Part shown: piece after piece, positions 22,390-32,100 of the stretch
Layout of the letters: every line of letters starts with the position of its first letter
Position numbering within the stretch: the first letter of the stretch is position 1
Assembly: GCF_002443255.2 (NCBI RefSeq)
Contig: NW_019211455.1
Coordinates: forward strand, 56,734,671 to 56,798,670
DNA: 64,000 nt
Origin: Varroa destructor
Lineage: Eukaryota > Arthropoda > Arachnida > Mesostigmata > Varroidae
Direction: 5' to 3'
The notes under the pieces: model-generated
The model's database searches: none
Seen by the model: the letters and a program-made list of their open reading frames with translations, nothing else
Told to the model about the DNA's origin: nothing
Program-made: the position numbers and the translations under genes

Positions 22390-22658
22390 CTTCAATACGC
22401 TCCAAATTGTATTTTCTAGAAGTGCCACATTATTAGGAGGGCGCTCAGGTATAGATAGAACACAGTATCTTTTGTATGGGCGCCTCATACCCTTAGTAAA
22501 TATTTCTAACTTTAGAGGCCTTCTGCGTATATTTCGAATTGTGTGCAATTGCAGCAGACTAAAGCGGGACCGGATCCGAATAGCTTCGTCGGCACGAAGG
22601 AAGCGGCAGACAGCTCGTACTCTGCTACCGTCAAATACTTCATGCATCAGCGACACTG
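22390..22658 (-). CDS. Putative unrecognised exon
   Basis: Minus-strand open frame bounded by CTAATAG|CAGTGTCG and TTGAAG|GTAAGA. It encodes about 89 residues such as VSLMHEVFDGSRVRAVCRFL, SRFSLLQLHTIRNIRRRPLK and RRPYKRYCVLSIPERPPNN. Composition, local GC content and a good donor argue for coding. I do not recognise the family. It may share a gene with the minus-strand ORF at 22978-23211, but their phases do not join directly. Confidence 0.4.
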
Positions 22659-22977
22659 CTATTAGGATGCCAGTATTAAAAAAATGCTTTAGACAGCTAT
22701 TGCTGTTTGTTTTTTTAGCGAAGTGACTCTGTAGGAGAACTAATGTGTGATTTTCTTTTTCGTGAAGGGAAAATCTGACGAAGTGAAGCAGGTGGGTAAC
22801 CGGCCTAAGTGTTTTTGACTTACTAAGTCGACTACACCGCGCTTTAGCCTCGTATTGAAATCGCGGAGTATTCTAAGCTCCAAGATTTTGTGTTATCTGT
22901 ATGTACTACCCTACTGGCATCCGTGGCTATCCTAGTGGTATTGTATTGAAAACTAGTAAAAGGTGGCGTATCGTTAA

Positions 22978-23211
22978 CTAAACCTTCCAGGCCGTGTCAG
23001 AGTATTCATTTGACGCGATAATCGAGTTGACGTTGTAGCACACACTGAAGCCAGCGCGGTTCCTGGCCTCTGCCCTGGGTGTCAACAAATTTCCAATGAA
23101 AGCGCCAACACTTCGATAATCTGCCGTAGAAAATAAGAACGCAACTAGAGTTCGCGTTACGTTGCGCATCGAGGACAGCAACGTGAAGCGTTGACACATT
23201 TGGTCACGCAA
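22978..23211 (-). CDS. Putative unrecognised coding segment
   Basis: GC-richer minus-strand ORF reading RDQMCQRFTLLSSMRNVTRT, LVAFLFSTADYRSVGAFIGN and LLTPRAEARNRAGFSVCYN. It ends GAAG|GTTTAG, a weak donor. A second long open frame overlaps it, so the choice of frame rests on composition only. Identity unknown. Confidence 0.3.
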   Translation of the reverse strand: MRDQMCQRFTLLSSMRNVTRTLVAFLFSTADYRSVGAFIGNLLTPRAEARNRAGFSVCYNVNSIIASNEYSDTAWKV

Positions 23212-23822
23212 AAATTCTCACAGATTTAGTGAAAACAGTCAATCAATGCTATTCTCCGTGAATGTGTCTCTATTATTAATACATTGTTATAACGACGTCT
23301 TACATAAGACATATGTAGCGTCACATTTACTTTATTGAAGGCTTAGCCTGAAATTGAAGGAGACAGCAGATTTAGTTAAATTTATAAATAAAATGTATTT
23401 ATAAATACCAACTCTTAATTTGTTTTGAGTCTCAAATGAAATTATATTTTATAATAAAAAACTATGCAGGGATCCAAAATTGATTTTTTGAAACTGAGAT
23501 TAATAGCTCGAGGCTGAATAAAATGATTAACTCTTATTTTAACTAATGGTAACTAAAGGTAGAAATTGCAATTTTTCTTATTAAGATCTTCTGAAGTAAG
23601 TAATCACATTTTTGTATATATACTTATTGTAAGGGATTAACCCTTCCCATGACACGCTCACTTGGCTTTCGTGCCGTTCAGTTGGTTTTTATACGCAATT
23701 TAATGGAACTGTTAATACTGAATTTCGATAACGAACGTAACTAAGCATTGCTTTAATGTTTTTTTACAGGCGAAACTATTTAAACAAGCCAGCTTTATTA
23801 CCACGCCAAGCCAATAGTGTAG
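23212..23822. other. Intergenic, AT-rich
   Basis: No gene seen. A strong acceptor-like TTTTTTTACAG lies at about 23770, just before the next exon candidate. Confidence 0.4.
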
Positions 23823-24044
23823 TCAGGCAGTGCATCAGCTATCAAAGTGAACACAGCAGAAGCAAGTACCACCATCACTTCAAAACGGTTGGCTGAAGGT
23901 AGATCATGGCTAAGTTCATCCCCTCCTAGTCCTTCTAAATTTCGTACGCCGTCTACAAGACCGTCCCGATTCAAATATCGAAGGCCTTCGTCGAAACAGA
24001 CCAGTAAAGATTTACCCTCATCCTCGCTGCAGGCGGATCAATGA
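23823..24044 (+). CDS. Putative Ser/Pro/Arg-rich terminal exon
   Basis: Open in phase 0 after GTGTAG: SGSASAIKVNTAEASTTITS, then GRSWLSSSPPSPSKFRTPS and RPSRFKYRRPSSKQTSKDLP, stop TGA at 24042-24044. The composition resembles the disordered N-terminal region of the upstream zinc-finger gene. Its acceptor is weak. A better acceptor at about 23770 opens a different frame, so a frameshifted pseudo-exon is an alternative. Confidence 0.3.
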   Translation, partial: SGSASAIKVNTAEASTTITSKRLAEGRSWLSSSPPSPSKFRTPSTRPSRFKYRRPSSKQTSKDLPSSSLQADQ

Positions 24045-24273
24045 AGCAATCGTCTAGAAATGTGCATTTCATACATATTATATTTAGGGTTTCTTTTGTA
24101 TACAATTTTCATACTTCTTCTTTTTCGCTTTTTTTCGGTGCTGAGTGATGTTAGTAGTAGATATCTTTTATTTGGAGAAGATATATAAGAAGGTAAACAA
24201 TTAAATAAGCTGATTTTATATAGTTATTGAAGTTTGGCTTTCGTTTGATATTTGATTTGTTGTAGACATATAG

Positions 24274-24468
24274 AAGAAAACATATACTCCAGTAACGCAC
24301 ATGTGTTGTGAATGCAAGAAAACATTTAACAGTCTGCACGAACACGTTGACTGCAAACCCTTGAACGACAAAATTTGTTTTGTCAAATTAAACATAGGCC
24401 TTCGATTTGCCGAACAGACCTATCTCGAGCTTTTCAGCGTAGACGATCTACTAGAGTTTTGTGATTAG
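24274..24468 (+). CDS. Putative terminal exon with one C2HC-type finger
   Basis: After GACATATAG the frame is open in phase 0: KKTYTPVTHMCCECKKTFNS then LHEHVDCKPLNDKICF, ending LLEFCD and TAG 24466-24468. CCECKKTFNSLHEHVDC has the spacing of a shortened zinc finger (CxxC, aromatic, H and C). The polypyrimidine tract is poor. It could be an alternative last exon of the zinc-finger gene (phase agrees with the donor at 18368) or a relic. Confidence 0.35.
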   Translation, partial: KKTYTPVTHMCCECKKTFNSLHEHVDCKPLNDKICFVKLNIGLRFAEQTYLELFSVDDLLEFCD

Positions 24469-25917
24469 ACCAGATCTTGCTGATAGTTATTGGCAGCCTT
24501 AACGTGTATGTATCACTTTGCTGATGGTGAAGTTCAAATATTCCGTAGTTTGGATGGAACTGGAGTAGAAATATTTAAACTCCTATCCATATCTATGCTT
24601 TAAATTATGGAGACACTACTTACCTACGCAGGCACAAATGTCTGCCTAACTTAACAATCCATAGTACTCCTAACACAAAGATCCGAATTGATTCAGAGTG
24701 AAGGGTAAGAGAATGATTGAGGATTAGTGGGTAATGGCCTTGGCAAAATTAAATTCAACTGTTGGAGCTGAGATTGTCATTCGGCCCACATAAAATGCCT
24801 TACGATGTTTGTACGCGTTAATAGCGGCTCAAATTCTCTTTAAAAAAACCGACGCAATTATGTTTGTTGTATTTAAGACAGTGGCAATGATCGTTCGTAT
24901 GCTAACAGTATAGAAAATTTTGATATGAAAAAATATTATCCATTTTGAAAGATTCATAGCTCAAACATAATTCTATTCAGAATAAATGGAAGAAGGCAAC
25001 GATTTATCAGTTACGTAGGATTTTAAAAACTAAATCGCTACATTTTATTACATTACAATCTGAGATGAGACTCGTGCTTTCGTATACATGATGTTAATAC
25101 ATTCTTATGAACATGACGGTTTAAAATTGGTAAAAATATACTTAGCTCTGTTTTACTCATCATTCATTGTAGCCAAATGCAAATTTTCCTGCTTCTTGCG
25201 TGGGAGGGCATTCACTCAACAAGGTAAGCTCGGTGGCCTTTGAATGCGAAGGCTGCGAGGCTATGATTTCAGCGAGTCGACGATTTTCGAAAACACAGGA
25301 TTCAAGGGCAACGTACGTTATTATTAGCAAACTACACAACCTGTTGGTATATGAGCCTATAAGCACAAGAACAGTGTTTGTGATTTTAGTACATGTTGTA
25401 AATAATGCAATAATATTAAAGAGGGGGCATGCCGGCGATGTATTATTAACTGGTCAGGAGGTCTGATTCTACCATAACTATCTGCAGTGTGTGTTCTTGA
25501 AATTGATTGAAAACAGTTAATAGGCGTTCTGTTCAATTAGCTCTTCGTACACAATCGCATGCAGATTGATTCGGTAAGGAAAAAAAAAGCTTTGTACTAC
25601 AGGTCATCATATGTGTCTCATTTGTTCCGAAGAGTTCCCAAACATGAAGGGCACCAGCTAGTCCACTATAGTATGCTATATGTGTGCTAAATTTAATAGT
25701 TATTTAATTTTCTAGCAGCACTATACTTTTCCAGACAGGAAGCGTACTTCTAAGTTCATGTATTAAATTTTTAATTTGTCAACTGAAAATGGCTATATGT
25801 ATGAGTTACAAACGTTATATAAAACATTGAAGCATTAATATTTTCTAAATATGGGATTCGAACAGTCCTATTTAAACTCGAGTAAGATTTTGTCGCATCT
25901 GCAGGTTATGCCGGGCA
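24469..25917. other. Spacer with no supported gene
   Basis: Contains short open frames around 25200-25466 with a CEGC motif on the plus strand, too weak to call. Confidence 0.4.
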
Positions 25918-26241
25918 ATGTTTGATTTTATTTTAGAGCCCGAGTCATCTCAGGCCAGAGGCAATATTCATGAAATGGGGATCCGGCTTAGAACCGTTCA
26001 TGATTTTTCTTCGCCACAAAAAGAAACTAAAGAGCTAAACGCCGATATCGGTTTTCAGCGTAAGCTGAAATGCTGTGTCTGCCTTATTGACAAGATCTCG
26101 AAGACGAACTGCTTACAGCTTCGGCATATTAGACAGATCCGATTATCGCTCTCCTTCGTTTATTTTATAGACGAACGGCCCTATTCCTGCAATGAGTCCG
26201 ATACACATAATGAATACGCACGTAGAGAAATTTCATCCTAA
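25918..26241 (+). pseudogene. Possible eroded zinc-finger exon
   Basis: Plus-strand open frame with KLKCCVCLIDKISKTNCLQL followed by RHIRQI and later IDERPYSCNESDTHNEYAR. CCVC...H and the ERPYSC linker-plus-finger start suggest two C2H2 fingers that have lost ligands. Acceptor-like sites occur before 25911 (CTGCAG) and at 26173 (TTTATTTTATAG). Could also be chance. Confidence 0.25.
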
Positions 26242-27408
26242 ACCCAACAATTATGATCGTAATCGCTATGGTAAAACCACAACTGCGCAGCTTGTGGTAG
26301 GTCGCTTTTATTTAAAGCGCGCATTTATTCAACTTCGAACCAAAGCATCACTAACAGGTTTATAGGTCATCTTTGTGCAGGCTAACATGTTTTACATACA
26401 CGAGGGACTGGGCAGAAATAGACCTAGCTTTTTGCAAGTTTGGGTGAAAATTAGATATGCAAATAGGTACTTATAAACAAAAAAGGTACACGAATAATAA
26501 GGGTGTTGCTGTTGATAATGATGGTTATATTATTATTTGATGTATTTTATATTCCTCACTTCTGCAAAGATACCCTTGTACTCTTCTTGCAGCAAACTGC
26601 CTAAGATCAGAAGCGCTGCAGTGATGAATGACTAGTGTGGGTGTCATTCTTAACCTTGAAATTGATATTATTTTTTAACATAAAAAAATATCTAATCCGC
26701 ATATTTGCTTTCGTTTCAACCTTGTGCCTACCTTTGTAAAATAGTTTGGCCTATGAAAAGATAAAGGATCAAAATGTCAGTAAATCATCTGATTGATGGT
26801 AAAATTTCGGGTTTGATTTTCATGACAGAATTTAACTTGATTTGGTCAAACTTGGTGTATATCACTTTACAACATTAGCTTCACAGAGTGTTTTATTTGA
26901 TTGACGAGAATTTTCTCATGGTTACATCTCTAGCAATACAACACACATTGTCAAAGATAGAAAGTTTCAGCTCGTGCGTTCTTACACCAGAATCGAGTTG
27001 TCAGTCAAAATCAACCGTACATAGGTGTGTGCAAAATATAATCAAATGCCCAGAAAACAGATAATTTCTATTCGTTTTCATACAAACGAACGGTTAGAAT
27101 GGAAGCGACGTAAAGTAAAAATGAAGTGTTGCGAGATATTCCGTTACTCACCGAATTCGAATACGACCGGTACATTATGAAAATATTTTTTTGTCACTGG
27201 TAGTTAACAATTATCTATTATACTTTGATCTGTTATATATTCATCTAATAATACTATATATACTCCAAAATAGGACGAATTGTAACCATCAGTTGTGATA
27301 TTTGCACTAACCTAAGCAATCTTTTCTAAGCAATCTGTAAAAATGATTTGGGTTCATTAAGTATTATAGTCGTTGTCGAATACGCGGTTCTTTATCTGTA
27401 TTCCATAG
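26242..27408. other. Spacer, AT-rich
   Basis: Nothing supported. Confidence 0.45.
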
Positions 27409-27585
27409 GAACGTGGGATTCCGCGTCTCCGCCATGTAGCAACAGTTTCGTTAAAAAAATTCTACTTAATGAGATGTATCAGGAAGAAGCATGCAGATAT
27501 AGATAGCTACACGTGCACCCACTGTTACAAAGTATTCCGTCTCAGGGACGAGCTTCAACAACACAGAGCGGTGTTCTATCCCTAA
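27409..27585 (+). pseudogene. Two-finger C2H2 exon, probably decayed
   Basis: After a good acceptor (TTTATCTGTATTCCATAG) the frame is open in phase 0 for 58 codons to TAA 27583-27585. It ends with YTCTHCYKVFRLRDELQQHR, a clear finger lacking its last His. Upstream, LKKFYLMRCIRKKHADID looks like the second half of another finger with His changed to Cys, while its first half (SPPCSNSFVKK) is in the next frame, suggesting a frameshift. The single-finger architecture plus stop is that of a terminal exon. Confidence 0.4.
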
Positions 27586-27744
27586 GTGTAGTTCCTTAAG
27601 TGTACTGACGCTTGTGGCTTAAATCCACGTAAAAATAAATTAACCAATGTAAATAAACGCTTGGTTTCTTAACATTTCTAGAAGATATTAAATTTCCCAA
27701 AAAATATTAACCGTCGAGCCAAGATTAAAGCAAATCTATTTCAT

Positions 27745-28494
27745 GTTTTCACATACCATTAAAGTAAATCTGCGCCATTTTGATCCATGGTTTTCTATTT
27801 TTTTTGGAAACACCATAATTTCATCTTAATTTCCATTCGGAATTTTTATGATTTATGGATGAAAAATTGCCACAAATGATTTTCTACAGACTAAATTGAC
27901 GCCATTAAAGGAGTTCTGTGAAGACCAAAATAAATAGCAGCTTAATGCGATGGGATCTGGGTTATAGGGTGGATGCATTGAAATTTCCCATCCAAGTTCT
28001 GTCAATTTTTGCCGGGTGGCTTACAATGTATGTAGTGTGGCATTGTTGTGAGGAGAAACGACTTTTTGACTGTTCGCTAGTTCCGTTCGATTTTCTTCAA
28101 TGGCTCGTTGTATTCTTCTTGGTAGTTGTTAACAGTAGAGGTTTAAATCAATCGTGACGCCAGGCGGCGGTGACTTATAATGCACGATCCCTTCTCAATC
28201 CCACCAAACATGACACGATTCCGATGACACGTCTTGACCATAAAAAGCATAATTTTTTTTTATAAGTCTGGGCAGCATTTGTGTCTTTATCGTAATAAAA
28301 TCCCGGAGTCAAACAAATTTTTGCAGAAATTTCATTCATCGTTAAGGCATTCTACCATGAATGTGAATACAGGCTTCCAGCAATTTTAGCATAACAGCTT
28401 TCAAATGATACGAACGCCGACGATACGACTCATATAATTTGAGATATGTGACTATCTAACTTGAAAAAAGGTCAGTACTTTTTGGACAACCCAA
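27745..28494 (-). mobile_element. Decayed mariner element with one terminal repeat
   Basis: Second mariner relic, inverted relative to the first. On the minus strand one terminal repeat begins TTGGGTTGTCCAAAAAGTAC (28494-28475), flanked by a TA at 28495-28496, the usual target. Transposase traces: VMFGGIEKGSCIIS (family WWDWKGIVYYE), then AIEENRTELANSQKVVSPHN and a segment like RQKLTELGWEISMHPPYNPD with frameshifts, and near 27770-27880 SVENHLWQFFIHKS and KTMDQNGADL (family EQFFAQK...QNGEYI). The 5' transposase half is largely missing and the other terminal repeat was not found. Confidence 0.8.
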
Positions 28495-28790
28495 TATTTT
28501 GTCACATATAGCTTATTTACAGGGAATACATTCACGTACGCAGTGTAAAACTAACCTCTTTACAGCCCTAACCGCTGAAGCTCGCTAGGTATCCTAACCT
28601 GAGGTATTGAAAAAACCATGCAGCCTTCCGCATTATTATTACGTTATTTGCCCTTTGTACGCGATTTTTATGAATTACTTTATTACACGAAGCACCTTTG
28701 TCACTATTTTGTAGTTTCGTTGATGGTTTTTATACACAGCACAGGCTAACTAACGCAGCTCATGCGGTTACTCTTTTTTCTCTCATTTAG

Positions 28791-28939
28791 GTGATCATTT
28801 GTTCATGTCTACGCTGTGCGGAGAGTGTTTTATTCGCTCTCAGTTCGTAGACGATCTTATTAAGCGACAGCACAAGGACGTGCAGCTGGACATGGATGAA
28901 ATCGGCTTCGAAGCTTCGGTTAACAAACCGGATACGTGA
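28791..28939 (+). CDS. Putative exon with CxxC motif
   Basis: Opened by a strong acceptor TTTTTTCTCTCATTTAG; after two bases the frame reads DHLFMSTLCGECFIRSQFVD then DLIKRQHKDVQLDMDEIGF and ends VNKPDT and TGA 28937-28939. LCGEC plus RQHKD has finger-like spacing without a canonical second half. Identity unknown; possibly part of the same dispersed zinc-finger material. Confidence 0.3.
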
Positions 28940-29006
28940 AGTTTCCACTGAACTGTATTCCGGAAATCTTTATGAATAGGAGTCTCAAAATACCCAGAAA
29001 GTCGAC

Positions 29007-29132
29007 ATGAATAAACCCCATTATTCAGTAAAGGAAGAATTCGAAGGTACCGACGACGATGAAGACGTCGACATAGGGGATTTCGATGACGATGATAACC
29101 TTGCGGAATGGGAGGTCATCGACGTCGACTAA
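29007..29132 (+). CDS. Small acidic ORF
   Basis: ATG to TAA, 41 codons: MNKPHYSVKEEFEGTDDDED and a DIGDFDDDDNLAEWEVIDVD tail. The strongly acidic, low-complexity reading and position just after the preceding exon candidate suggest it once formed the C terminus of the same protein, but the 67 bases between them contain stops and no adequate intron. No family assigned. Confidence 0.25.
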   Translation: MNKPHYSVKEEFEGTDDDEDVDIGDFDDDDNLAEWEVIDVD

Positions 29133-32100
29133 AGTAAGAGGACCGACGTGGGGGTCGGAGAAATACGATGAAAGACAAGTAAGGTAAAAGTCCTACGTCG
29201 ATTTGGCTACCAATGCTATGGTCGCTAAAACATTGCAGTGAGAAATAACGGGTTTTTACTCAGTTAAAGGAAGCAGTGGACCTAAGCCACATTTCGAGAC
29301 ATGGGTTTGGATAACAGACGTTCTGTAGTTAGCGTGTGGTCAGCATGACACAAAATGCATGCATCCTTTTGCTGTTTCAGATAGACGCAAGGACACTTTT
29401 CCAATTACTTATTTTAATTTTAGATAAAAACCTGCTATCATGGCTGCATGACAACTTGTAAACGAAATGCTAAGGGTTAATAAGAAGAATTATTTCTTTA
29501 TGTATTCCACCTAGTTTGTGAACCACATAGGTCTGCAGGTGCCTTTAACTATAGAGACCTCGCTGCGTACGGAACCAATATCTTGGACTGCTTCGGCCTC
29601 TTTTCATAGAAGTAGATGTCGTAAATGCACATACGGAAAAGCACGGATATCCGTCCTGGCGGCCTGAACCTGGAGTAAAATTTTATTCGTTGCGCAATAA
29701 AAGTACAATAGGTTAAAAGAGAAAACAGGATTTTCTAATGATATATCGAAGTAGCCAAAGAATGGTGAGGCTAAACGGAAACGGGACGTATAATAACCAT
29801 TATCATCTGTGTTACAAATTATTATTACCAAGCCTTGGAATGATAACTTTGCAGATTTCCTTTAGGTAAATTCCCGCATTACAAAACACAACCCGAAAAG
29901 AAACGAAAACATTTGGAGAAAATGCCTCGCACAAAGTGCGTATAGAGATATTCGGAATAAAACTAGAAATTGTCTATCAATTTTGAATCAACCTTTATTT
30001 TTTTTCATTTTTAGTATTGTTATATGATTCATTTGAAGAATTAAGTAGCTAACAGTTGTATTGTCTCCTTAATGTCTTTTTTGGACGCCGAAGGATTCGC
30101 TGCACTTGGGGAGAAATCTATTGAAATTAGGTCAGACGAGAACACGTGTATGCTATCTGGTTCGGTGAACATAAGTACCTTCAGTAACGAATATTCTATC
30201 AAAAATGCCCATATAACCTTATTCTAAATAAACGATTCACCCGCCTTTAAACCATGATGGGACTTTATATTAGACTGATGTGTACATTGAATAAGAGACC
30301 CTGTAGATCCATCTGTGAGATGAAATGATCCATAATCGTTAGTGAACTCTTGTTTCACAGATTACCTGTACGTGAAAGAGGTGTAAAGCTATTGCGCTAA
30401 AGAGTTAAAAGAAAGAAAGCACACCTTATCATGTACAAGCTACACATTCCTGCACATATTTTACGTGTATATATTTAGGGCCTGATGGTAGATGATTAGA
30501 AGAACTAGAGACAGGCTGAGCAGAAATCAGTTTTTTTTCTTTACTTATTGCACTTCGTTGTTTTTGTACACAAATATTCGTACTTATAAGCACATAGTGT
30601 TACGTATAACGCAAAAGTACGTAAGCCACGTACAGTACAAAATGAATTAACAAACAGCTCATAAAAGGAACTTGTAAAAACGGTACAATTTATCCACATA
30701 TGCAACACTAGTGTGTAAAGCACGTGCTTGAACATAGCGAGCAATATTTCGAAAAAAACAAGTCTCGATTCTTCTACTTAATGCCGCTCGTTCGTGTCTT
30801 GCAGATCCCCTAGATTTTATTATTCATAGATGAATGGGCTGGTCGTTTCGACAGCTACCAGAGATACATCAATGCTGTGACGACCTTCATTAGGCTAAGA
30901 CACTTTTTCGATACATGTGTCTACACTTACGCGTGTAAAAAACTGGGATAATACTGACTGATTATTAGACACGTGCAAGGATTACGCGGGAAACAAGCGA
31001 AATCAATGCTTGTTCAAAAGTTCTCGAGATACACTCGCTAATGGGTACGGAAAAATTAACGCAGCATCGTTAAAGGCTATACAACCATGTGGGATGGAAG
31101 CGTTCACCTTTGCAGCTTGTCGGAAAAACAAATCACATTTGGCTAATATCAACATCGTTGTGTTTTATTTAGAAGTTGTTGTTAAGTTCTTCTTCGATCA
31201 ATTTCTCATCGGTTGTAAAGGTAAAGTGAAATCTTTTTGACGGGTTGAACCCAACTTGCCACGAGCGAATGTGTCAACAACGAATTACTTAGAACAGCGG
31301 AACACGCGGAACAATTACGAAAATTTTTTTATAGTAACATTGCGGAATAACTTGAGATTGCAGTGCTACCATTCTTCTTTTGGCGGTATCCTAATCGAAT
31401 TAGTGGTGTTCCTTAAATTTATTGTATTATGGCGCAATCAACTGAGAATATGCAGCTTCATGTTTAAAATTTGACATTGATCAATTGTTTTCGAATCAGA
31501 TATTTTCCACAATGAATTATCTAGGAAATGCATGTCACCCATTTGCATAAAATCGATCATTGAATGTACTGTGTCGGCAGTTGAATCGGGTTGCTAGCAC
31601 TCGTTGGAAAAAGAGGTGCTGATGTTTACGGAGATGAAGCTATTATGCATTTGTTAAACAAAGGAAATTAAAATTTAAAACAAAGATACTGTAAATGTTC
31701 CATCATTAGGATTTCAAAGCCATTTGTCTACATTATACTTTATATTGTTAGGCACACGAACAATGCGTGTGCTTGGACTTAATTTAGAAGCATTTGAAAA
31801 AAGAAGAGCAGTTATCTGTTAAAACGTAGCTTCACTGATAACGCTTCTATATTCCAGTTATTTGTTGGACGCAGGCGACGTGTGCCCCCCTACAGAGTGC
31901 TATAAGCATTCGACTGCTGCTTTGGGTCTTTGTATCTATATTCCATTCGAGGGGATTCATTGACTCACAGCAGTTTCACTCTAACTATTTTCATAGCAAA
32001 TACTTCGGATACTCTCGTTATTATATCTCTAGATATCGACGGCGACTTACCACCATGGTGTTACCTGCACACCTCGAGCGTATGGAACCAGCCCAAAGGA

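Noticed and set aside
25850..25875. GGGATTCGAACAG, resembling the T-loop of a tRNA on the minus strand
   Set aside because: No matching A-box, anticodon stem or acceptor stem could be drawn.
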